Source: Firmicutes bacterium CAG:238
GTDB taxonomy: Bacteria > Bacillota > Clostridia > Peptostreptococcales > Anaerovoracaceae
Reading direction: 5' to 3'
Assembly (NCBI GenBank): GCA_000435615.1
Contig: FR881985.1
Coordinates: 1 to 5,052, forward strand
DNA length: 5,052 bases
How positions within the stretch are numbered: position 1 is the first letter of the stretch; the number at the start of each line of letters is the position of its first letter. The notes under the pieces were generated by a model that worked only from the letters and a program-made list of their open reading frames with translations, searched no databases and was not told the origin of the DNA. Made by a program: the position numbers and the translations under genes. This document shows positions 1 through 5,052 of this stretch, in pieces.

Positions 1-10
1 TTCCCGTTAA

Positions 11-40
11 TGCGACAGCCCCTTTTTTTCTTTTTTTTAT
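11..40 (+). other. T-rich tract, possible tail of an upstream terminator
   Basis: The sequence runs CAGCCCC, then seven Ts, one C and eight Ts (23-38). A C-rich arm followed by a long T run is what the 3' half of an intrinsic terminator looks like. The matching G-rich arm is not inside the window, so it would have to lie upstream of base 1. The same tract occupies the -35 position of the promoter that follows, so it could instead act as an AT-rich upstream element. Both readings are inference. Confidence 0.25.
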
Positions 41-50
41 CCGGCGTTTA

Positions 51-59
51 TGATATAAT
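51..59 (+). promoter_or_regulatory. Extended -10 promoter (TGnTATAAT) for the operon
   Basis: TGATATAAT gives a perfect TATAAT hexamer (54-59) preceded by the TG of an extended -10 element, as used by the vegetative sigma factor (SigA/sigma-70). The -35 position, 17 bases upstream at about 31-36, is all T and far from TTGACA, which is tolerable for an extended -10 promoter. Transcription would start near base 66, giving a leader of about 24 bases before the first ATG. No operator or riboswitch fits in so short a leader. This is the only convincing promoter upstream of the five genes. Confidence 0.72.
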
Positions 60-74
60 AAAAACACCTATGCG

Positions 75-81
75 AAGGAGG
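75..81 (+). promoter_or_regulatory. Shine-Dalgarno site of the first gene
   Basis: AAGGAGG is a near-perfect anti-16S match, eight bases before the ATG at 90. It fixes the start of the unknown first gene and supports its being really translated. Confidence 0.85.
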
Positions 82-89
82 AAAATACG

Positions 90-584
90 ATGGCATATGC
101 AGACCAATTATATGAAGTTGTGGATCGTTTTTTTATGCAGATTATAATGCCTTACGGTGTGAAGAACGGTGAGGCTGCTGTGTATCTAAAAAAATTCACA
201 CCTTTTAAGAAGAAAAATTTCGACGAATACGTTCAGGCATATAACGACTATATGAATGCCGCCGAAGCACTCAGCATGGACGGCATTGAGGTTCCGGAAG
301 ACGACGAAAAGGCGGTTTACCTCAAAGAATGCTTTCATCAGAGCCAAAAGAGTTTCGCGAAGCTGTGCAAAAGAAATGCCGAATTTTATGGGTTTCAGAA
401 CCGTAAGGTGCGGCGTGAGAATATCAGCGCACAGGAACTCAAGGAAATCTTTGTTGCACTCCAGGCGAGCATGAACTCAGCGGGACGTGACATAGAAGCT
501 CTCGAGAAGGCATATAAGGAACTTAAACTGGAAACGGATCCGGAATATGCCAAGGCGGTAGCTGAAGGAAAGGAAAAAATATGA
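90..584 (+). CDS. Uncharacterised small soluble protein, first gene of the operon
   Basis: I do not recognise this 164-residue protein or any family motif in it. There is no signal peptide and no long hydrophobic segment, so it is probably cytosolic. It is highly charged and looks almost wholly helical. A lysine-rich patch lies near residues 34-42, an acidic turn (PEDDE) at 69-73 and a basic stretch (NRKVRRE) at 104-110. A heptad-like amphipathic helix from about 114 to 147 could form a coiled coil. Cysteines are limited to residues 81 and 93, so a zinc site is unlikely. The start is supported by a strong AAGGAGG and by the promoter directly upstream. The stop codon overlaps the rmuC start (ATGA), so the two are probably translationally coupled and made in similar amounts. 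A role linked to RmuC, such as a partner or regulator, is inference from this coupling only. Confidence 0.85.
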   Translation: MAYADQLYEVVDRFFMQIIMPYGVKNGEAAVYLKKFTPFKKKNFDEYVQAYNDYMNAAEALSMDGIEVPEDDEKAVYLKECFHQSQKSFAKLCKRNAEFYGFQNRKVRRENISAQELKEIFVALQASMNSAGRDIEALEKAYKELKLETDPEYAKAVAEGKEKI

Positions 585-1744
585 CAGAAATGATGCTGCT
601 TTCTGTTCTGACGGGAATCTGCCTGGTTGCGGCGGTTGCTGCAATTGCCGCACTGATTAAGGCAGGTGCGCTCAGCAAGCAGCTTGACGAGTTTAGAAAA
701 AGCGATCAGAATACGACAGCCATGCTTCAGGCCTTCGGAGAACTGATTTCCAGGAATCAAAGAGACAGTGCCGAAAACATGGACAGAAGGCTTGCGGACA
801 TCAATACGCGTTTTTCGCAGATGGCACTGGAAAACAACAGCCAGCTCGAAGAAATGCGAAAAACCGTTGATGAAAAGCTGCAGAAAACGCTCGATGAGCG
901 AATCACGCAGTCTTTTAAACTTGTAAACGATAGACTGGAACAAGTATATAAAGGTCTCGGCGAGATGCAGAATCTTGCAGTCGGCGTGGGAGATCTCAAG
1001 AAAGTTCTTTCCAATGTAAAGACAAGAGGAATTCTCGGTGAGGTGCAGCTCGGTGCAATTCTTGAGCAGATTCTTGCGCCGGAGCAGTACGCAGAGAATG
1101 TAATTACGAAATCCACAGGTGCCGACAGAGTGGAGTTTGCGGTCAAACTCCCCGGCGATGACGAACGCACGGTATGGCTTCCGATCGATGCCAAATTCCC
1201 TGCGGATTCCTACAGCAGGCTTGTGGATGCATACGAGCTTGGCGATGCGGCAGCAATCGAAGAAGCGGCGAAAAACCTTGAAAGGGTTATCAAGTCTGAA
1301 GCGAAGGATATTCACACGAAGTACATCGAACCACCGTATACTACGGATTTCGGCATTATGTTTCTGCCTTTTGAGGGACTCTATGCGGAGGTTGTACGAA
1401 GGGGACTTTTGGATGTTCTCCAGAGAGAATATAAGGTCAATATCGCAGGGCCGACGACCATGGCAGCGCTTCTCAACAGCCTTCAGATGGGATTTAAGAC
1501 ACTTGCGATACAGAAACATTCCGGGGAAGTCTGGGAAGTACTCGGTGCCGTCAAGACGGAATTTGCCAATTTCAGCAAGGTTTTGGGAAATGCGAGAAAT
1601 CGCATTCGAATGGCGGACGAAGAGCTCGAGAAACTGATCGGAACCAGAACCAGGGCAATTGAAAGGAAACTTAGGGGAGTGGAGAGCCTCACGGCCGCAG
1701 AAAGCGTGGATGTGCTGGATCTTCCCGATTTATCGGATATATAA
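581..1744 (+). CDS. rmuC: RmuC family protein (DNA recombination/inversion-limiting)
   Basis: This 387-residue protein has the standard RmuC layout. A single N-terminal hydrophobic segment (about residues 5-26) anchors it to the membrane. A long charged coiled-coil region (about 30-130) follows, then the conserved core (about 140-350). Visible core signatures are NVKTRGILGEVQLG (145-158), EFAVKLPG (185-192), VWLPIDAKFP (198-207) and FLPFEGLYAE (261-270). In E. coli, RmuC limits recombination at short inverted repeats, and the core is related to restriction-endonuclease-like nuclease folds. The biochemical activity is not settled, so a nuclease role here is family inference. The C-terminus is a short acidic tail (about 375-387). 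The start overlaps the preceding stop as ATGA, with AAAGGA six bases upstream. Nearby Met codons at residues 4 and 5 are less well placed relative to that site. The gene looks intact and of normal length for Gram-positive RmuC proteins. Confidence 0.93.
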   Translation: MTEMMLLSVLTGICLVAAVAAIAALIKAGALSKQLDEFRKSDQNTTAMLQAFGELISRNQRDSAENMDRRLADINTRFSQMALENNSQLEEMRKTVDEKLQKTLDERITQSFKLVNDRLEQVYKGLGEMQNLAVGVGDLKKVLSNVKTRGILGEVQLGAILEQILAPEQYAENVITKSTGADRVEFAVKLPGDDERTVWLPIDAKFPADSYSRLVDAYELGDAAAIEEAAKNLERVIKSEAKDIHTKYIEPPYTTDFGIMFLPFEGLYAEVVRRGLLDVLQREYKVNIAGPTTMAALLNSLQMGFKTLAIQKHSGEVWEVLGAVKTEFANFSKVLGNARNRIRMADEELEKLIGTRTRAIERKLRGVESLTAAESVDVLDLPDLSDI

Positions 1745-1758
1745 GGGGTGCGTTAGGA

Positions 1759-2463
1759 ATGAAAATTTTTGCAATCGGAGACCTGCATCTCTCCATGGGA
1801 GAGGATATTGAAAAACCGATGGACATCTTCGGGGGAGAGTGGGTCGGTCATGCGGAGAAATTATACAATAATTGGACGGAGTCGGTAACGAACGATGACA
1901 TTGTAATCGTCTGCGGTGACATTTCGTGGGGGCTCAGACTCGATGAGGCAGTCGCAGATCTTGAGTGGATTCACAATTTGCCGGGGACAAAGGTGTTTTT
2001 CAAGGGAAATCATGACCTTTGGTGGCAGTCTGCAGGCAGACTCAACAAAATGTACGATGACGGAACGATGAATTTCATGCAGTGCAAGGCATATATTGCC
2101 GGAGATGTTGCGATTTGCGGAAGCCGCGGATGGATATGCCCGGGCACGGACGGGTTTTCCGAGCATGACAGAAAGATATACGACAGAGAGGCTGCAAGGC
2201 TGCGGCTGTCTCTTGAAGAGGGCAAAAAACAGGGCATCAAAAAAATAATAGGGGTCCTGCACTACCCGCCGACGAACGATAAACATCAGGCATCGGATTT
2301 TACGAGGCTGATGGAAGAATACGGTGTGAAAACATGCGTGTACGGACATCTCCATGGAAAAGATGTGTTCCCGAACGGATTAAAGGGTATATATAACGGT
2401 GTAGAATACAGATTGGTATCGCTTGACTATTTGCAGGCAAAGCCTGAGGAGGTAAAGATATGA
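1759..2463 (+). CDS. Calcineurin-like metallophosphoesterase (COG1768-type phosphohydrolase)
   Basis: This 234-residue protein carries every metal-binding motif of the calcineurin-like phosphoesterase superfamily (Pfam Metallophos, PF00149), in order: GDLH (7-10), GD (53-54), GNHD (83-86), the single His in LHYPP (168) and GHLH (196-199). These residues normally hold two metal ions and catalyse phosphoester hydrolysis. The PMDIF segment (20-24) and GNHDLWW resemble the predicted phosphohydrolase group COG1768, which is common in Clostridia and whose substrate is unknown to me. There is no signal peptide, so it is probably cytosolic. It starts 14 bases after rmuC, with AAGGGGT (1743-1749) nine bases before the ATG. 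Its last codons overlap the deoB start (ATGA). Sitting before deoB and pdp, it might act on a nucleotide or sugar phosphate, but nothing in the sequence shows this. A Ser/Thr phosphatase label would be over-specific. Confidence 0.9.
   Translation: MKIFAIGDLHLSMGEDIEKPMDIFGGEWVGHAEKLYNNWTESVTNDDIVIVCGDISWGLRLDEAVADLEWIHNLPGTKVFFKGNHDLWWQSAGRLNKMYDDGTMNFMQCKAYIAGDVAICGSRGWICPGTDGFSEHDRKIYDREAARLRLSLEEGKKQGIKKIIGVLHYPPTNDKHQASDFTRLMEEYGVKTCVYGHLHGKDVFPNGLKGIYNGVEYRLVSLDYLQAKPEEVKI
2434..2453 (+). promoter_or_regulatory. Small hairpin abutting the deoB Shine-Dalgarno
   Basis: CAGGC (2434-2438) and GCCTG (2442-2446) form a perfect five-pair GC-rich stem with an AAA loop. The last stem base is the first base of the ribosome site GAGGAGGT (2446-2453), which lies six bases before the deoB ATG at 2460. 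All of it sits inside the last codons of the phosphoesterase gene. The ribosome site itself is strong and clearly sets the deoB start. Whether the hairpin affects initiation is inference, because ribosomes finishing the upstream gene would melt it. Confidence 0.5.
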
Positions 2464-3635
2464 AAAAAGTGATTTTGGTGGTAACAGACAGTTTGGGCGT
2501 AGGGCAGATGCCGGACGCAGACAAATATGGGGACAAGGGCTGTGACACTTTCGGACATATATGGGAGAAAAACGGAGGTCTTAATATCCCGAATCTTCTC
2601 TCCCTCGGATGGGGAAACATAGATGGAATTCTGGGAGGTAAAATCGCAGTGCCCGAGCCGAAAGGATGCTTTGGAAGGCTGGCAGAGCTTTCAGTGGGAA
2701 AAGACACGACCACAGGACACTGGGAAATCGCCGGACTTAAGACCGAAATTCCGTTTAAGACTTATCCGAACGGATTTCCGAAGGAATTCATGGAGGCATT
2801 TGAAAAGGAAATCGGCGTCGGCTGCCTGGGAAATTACCCGGCAAGCGGCACGGAAATTATAGAGGAACTCGGACCGGAGCACGAAGCGACCGGAAAGCCG
2901 ATTGTGTATACATCGGCGGACAGCGTTTTTCAGATTGCGGCAAACACCGCAGTGATTCCGCTGGAAAGATTGTATGAAATCTGCGAAACGGCAAGAAAGC
3001 TTCTGGTTGGTGACTGGGCTTGCGGAAGGGTCATCGCAAGACCGTATATTATCAACGAGGAGGGCAAGCGCGAGAGAACCTCTGACCGCAGAGATTACTC
3101 CGTGACTCCGCCCGCAGACACAATTCTTGATGCAATCAAGAATGCCGGAAAGATGGTGTACGGCGTGGGCAAAATCGGTGATATTTTCAATATGAAAGGA
3201 CTCGTGGAATCGGTTCATACCACAGACAATATGGACGGCGTGGACAAAACGATTGAAGCGATTAACATGGGCTTTGAGGGTTTTGTATTTACAAACCTCG
3301 TGGATTTCGACTCGAAGTACGGTCACAGAAGAGACCCGATCGGCTACGGCAAGGCGATCGAGGAGTTCGACACAAGACTTCCGGAAATCATGGATGTTAT
3401 GGGGCCTGAAGATGTGCTGATGATTTGCGCAGATCATGGAAACGACCCGACAGCGCCGGGAACGGATCACACGAGAGAATACATTCCGCTGATTGTATAC
3501 GGAAAGGAATGCCGCGAGGGCGTAAACCTCGGAACGAGAAGCTCCTTTGCAGACATCGGTGCGACCGTGTGTGACCTTCTCGAAGTCGGACACAGCTCAG
3601 TTGGAACAGGATTCAAAAATTTGATTATAAAATAG
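2460..3635 (+). CDS. deoB: Phosphopentomutase
   Basis: DeoB interconverts ribose-1-phosphate or deoxyribose-1-phosphate with the 5-phosphate, linking nucleoside phosphorolysis to the pentose phosphate pathway and to deoxyribose-phosphate aldolase. It is a cytosolic Mn-dependent member of the alkaline phosphatase superfamily. At 391 residues it has the usual length. Key residues known from the Bacillus enzyme can be placed here: metal ligand D10 in VVTDSLGVG, the phospho-accepting threonine in KDTTTGHWE (81-89, probably T83), D154 in TSADS, D284 and H289 in DFDSKYGHRRDP, D325 and H326 in CADHGNDP, and H337 in GTDHTRE. The cap domain lies roughly between residues 100 and 220. The start is set by GAGGAGGT six bases upstream and overlaps the preceding stop, implying translational coupling. 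Pdp, 17 bases downstream, makes its substrate. Confidence 0.97.
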   Translation: MKKVILVVTDSLGVGQMPDADKYGDKGCDTFGHIWEKNGGLNIPNLLSLGWGNIDGILGGKIAVPEPKGCFGRLAELSVGKDTTTGHWEIAGLKTEIPFKTYPNGFPKEFMEAFEKEIGVGCLGNYPASGTEIIEELGPEHEATGKPIVYTSADSVFQIAANTAVIPLERLYEICETARKLLVGDWACGRVIARPYIINEEGKRERTSDRRDYSVTPPADTILDAIKNAGKMVYGVGKIGDIFNMKGLVESVHTTDNMDGVDKTIEAINMGFEGFVFTNLVDFDSKYGHRRDPIGYGKAIEEFDTRLPEIMDVMGPEDVLMICADHGNDPTAPGTDHTREYIPLIVYGKECREGVNLGTRSSFADIGATVCDLLEVGHSSVGTGFKNLIIK

Positions 3636-3640
3636 GAAAC

Positions 3641-3647
3641 AGGTGAG
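3641..3647 (+). promoter_or_regulatory. Shine-Dalgarno site choosing the pdp start
   Basis: AGGTGAG ends five bases before the ATG at 3653. A second in-frame ATG at 3665 (residue 5) would lie 17 bases away, too far, so 3653 is preferred. Confidence 0.7.
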
Positions 3648-3652
3648 ACATT

Positions 3653-4966
3653 ATGAGTTACAATATGAATGATATCATCTATAAGAAAAGAGAAGGCGGC
3701 AAGCTTTCAAAGGACGAAATTGAGTATTTTATCAAAGGTTATGTTGCCGGAGACATTCCCGACTATCAGGCGTCGGCACTTTTAATGGCAATCTTTTTTA
3801 GGGGTCTCGATCGGGAGGAAACCTTCCGGCTCACGAACGCCATGCGCTATTCGGGAGATACCATCGACCTTTCTTCGATTAAGGGTGTGAAAGTTGACAA
3901 GCATTCGACCGGCGGCGTCGGCGATAAGACTACGCTGATTGTGGCGCCTCTGGCGTCTGCATGCGGCGTTCCGATTGCGAAGATGAGCGGACGCGGACTC
4001 GGTTTTACGGGTGGAACCGTAGACAAGATGGAATCCATTCCTGGCTTCCGCACATCGCTTGAACCGGAAGAATTCCTGAATCAGGTAAATATAATCGGAA
4101 TGGCGGTAATCGGGCAGACAGCTCACATTACACCTGCAGACAAGAAACTCTATGCGCTCAGAGACGTTACGGCAACCGTTGACAACTTCGGGCTGATTGC
4201 CTCGTCAATTATGAGCAAAAAACTCGCAGCGGGAAGCGACGCAATCGTGCTTGATGTCAAAGTCGGCGACGGCGCGTTTATGGAAAACCTCGAAGATGCC
4301 GTTACACTGGCGGATTTGATGGTCGATATCGGCCGCAATGCAGGAAGAAAAACCGTTGCGGCAATCACCGAGATGGGACAGCCGCTGGGCTGTGCAGTCG
4401 GAAATGCACTCGAGGTTATAGAAGCAATCGAAACGCTGAAAGGCCACGGACCGGAGGATATCACCGTGCTTGCCGAGAAACTGGCAGGCATTATGATTTA
4501 CCTAGGCGGCAAGGCAGAGACACCGGAGCAGGGACATGATATGGCAGAAGATGCGCTAAGGAGCGGCAAAGGACTTGCACAGTTCCGTAGATTTGTGGCA
4601 GCGCAGGGCGGAAATCCGGCAGTGGTTGAGGACTACTCCCTGTTTCCGCAGGCAGCGCACAAACTGGAGCTTAAGGCAGAAACAGACGGATATGTTGCAA
4701 GGATTGCGGCAAGATGCATCGGCCTTGCCTCGCAGCACACCGGAGCGGGCAGAGCCACGAAAGAAGACACCATCGACCTTTCCGCAGGCATCTATGTGCA
4801 CAAGAAGGTCGGCGATGCGGTAAGCAAAGGCGACATCCTCGCAACTTTCTACGGCAATGACGCGGCGAAACTCGACAATGCGATCGAAGAGGCACGCAAA
4901 GCCTTTGTAATATCACCGGAAAAGGTTGAAAGACCGAAGCTGATTAAGGAAATTATCGGGCTGTAA
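3653..4966 (+). CDS. pdp: Pyrimidine-nucleoside phosphorylase
   Basis: This enzyme cleaves uridine, deoxyuridine or thymidine with phosphate, giving the free base and (deoxy)ribose-1-phosphate, the substrate of DeoB encoded just upstream. It belongs to the thymidine/pyrimidine phosphorylase family (nucleoside phosphorylase class II) and should be a cytosolic dimer. The 437 residues match the family's usual length. Visible features are the helical N-terminal domain (about 1-65), the phosphate-binding KHSTGG (83-88), the family signature SGRGLGFTGGTVDKME (112-127), base-binding residues R170, S185 and K189 in ALRDVTATV and SSIMSKK, DVKVGDGAFM (201-210), and a C-terminal alpha/beta domain (about 345-437) with GAGRATKEDTIDL. 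Overall it reads closer to Bacillus Pdp than to E. coli DeoA, so broad pyrimidine specificity is likely. A thymidine-specific deoA-type enzyme is the alternative and cannot be excluded by eye. It appears to be the last gene of the operon. Confidence 0.95.
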   Translation: MSYNMNDIIYKKREGGKLSKDEIEYFIKGYVAGDIPDYQASALLMAIFFRGLDREETFRLTNAMRYSGDTIDLSSIKGVKVDKHSTGGVGDKTTLIVAPLASACGVPIAKMSGRGLGFTGGTVDKMESIPGFRTSLEPEEFLNQVNIIGMAVIGQTAHITPADKKLYALRDVTATVDNFGLIASSIMSKKLAAGSDAIVLDVKVGDGAFMENLEDAVTLADLMVDIGRNAGRKTVAAITEMGQPLGCAVGNALEVIEAIETLKGHGPEDITVLAEKLAGIMIYLGGKAETPEQGHDMAEDALRSGKGLAQFRRFVAAQGGNPAVVEDYSLFPQAAHKLELKAETDGYVARIAARCIGLASQHTGAGRATKEDTIDLSAGIYVHKKVGDAVSKGDILATFYGNDAAKLDNAIEEARKAFVISPEKVERPKLIKEIIGL

Positions 4967-5052
4967 AAAACAAAACACCGATTCCCTTGATTTTTTGCTA
5001 CGGGCTTTCAAAACATCTGAGCGGAATGTAAAAACATGTATTGACAATATCT
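4967..5052. other. AT-rich intergenic region after pdp
   Basis: These 86 bases hold no gene start with a ribosome site and no convincing GC-rich terminator. The best structure is an AT-rich imperfect inverted repeat: GATTTTTTG (4989-4997) against CAAAACATC (5009-5017), eight of nine pairs, with an 11-base loop. It is not a classical intrinsic terminator. Where transcription of the operon ends is not visible. Confidence 0.5.
5041..5046 (+). promoter_or_regulatory. Possible -35 box of the next gene's promoter
   Basis: TTGACA is a perfect vegetative -35 hexamer in an AT-rich intergenic stretch, 75 bases past the pdp stop. Its -10 element would fall near 5064-5069, beyond the window, so the promoter cannot be confirmed. 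Confidence 0.4.

Noticed and set aside
395..1519. A 374-codon open frame on the - strand, opposite the first gene and rmuC
   Set aside because: It lies antisense to two well-supported genes. Its protein is rich in Cys, Arg, His and Phe without any domain, as expected of a shadow frame.
1725..1736. Near-palindrome CCGATTTATCGG at the end of rmuC, considered as a terminator or operator
   Set aside because: It lies within the rmuC coding region, has at most a four-pair stem once the loop is allowed, and is not followed by a T run.
1738..1744. TATATAA before the phosphoesterase gene, considered as an internal -10 box
   Set aside because: No -35-like hexamer or TG extension is placed upstream, and the bases are the end of the rmuC coding sequence including its stop.
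2691..3593. A 300-codon open frame on the - strand, opposite deoB
   Set aside because: It is fully antisense to an unmistakable deoB, has a composition typical of a non-coding frame and shows no recognisable motif.
4955..4996. ATCGG/CCGAT pairing around the pdp stop codon followed by a T6 run, considered as an intrinsic terminator
   Set aside because: The stem has only five pairs with an 18-base loop, and the T run begins eight bases after the stem rather than directly next to it.
1..5052. Mobile elements, CRISPR arrays, tRNA or rRNA genes, defence genes
   Set aside because: No transposase or integrase motif, no regularly spaced repeats, no RNA gene signatures, and almost no non-coding space to hold them.

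Overview
This is a compact, single-direction stretch of bacterial chromosome. Five intact genes lie on the + strand, nothing credible is coded on the - strand, and no gene is broken. Strong purine-rich Shine-Dalgarno sites, a TGnTATAAT promoter, moderate GC by eye (somewhat under 50%) and protein sequences close to Bacillota versions of RmuC, DeoB and Pdp suggest an anaerobic Clostridia-type Firmicute. The genus cannot be named from this sequence alone.

Layout. Positions 1-89 hold a T-rich tract and an extended -10 promoter. Positions 90-584 encode a small soluble protein of unknown function. It overlaps by four bases (ATGA) with rmuC (581-1744), a membrane-anchored coiled-coil protein of the RmuC family. 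After 14 bases comes a calcineurin-like metallophosphoesterase (1759-2463), which overlaps by ATGA with deoB, phosphopentomutase (2460-3635). After 17 bases comes pdp, pyrimidine-nucleoside phosphorylase (3653-4966). The last 86 bases are AT-rich non-coding DNA ending in a TTGACA hexamer that may be the -35 of the next promoter, cut by the window edge.

Function. The tight spacing (-4, +14, -4, +17) and the single recognisable promoter at the left end suggest one operon. Pdp and DeoB are consecutive steps of nucleoside catabolism. Pdp splits pyrimidine (deoxy)nucleosides with phosphate to give (deoxy)ribose-1-phosphate, and DeoB isomerises this to the 5-phosphate for entry into central metabolism. 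The deoxyribose-phosphate aldolase (deoC) that would follow DeoB is not in this window. The first three genes (unknown protein, RmuC, phosphoesterase) have no established link to salvage. Their co-transcription with deoB-pdp is the only mildly unusual aspect. I see no mobile element, CRISPR array, RNA gene, defence island or clearly novel system. This looks like an ordinary housekeeping region.
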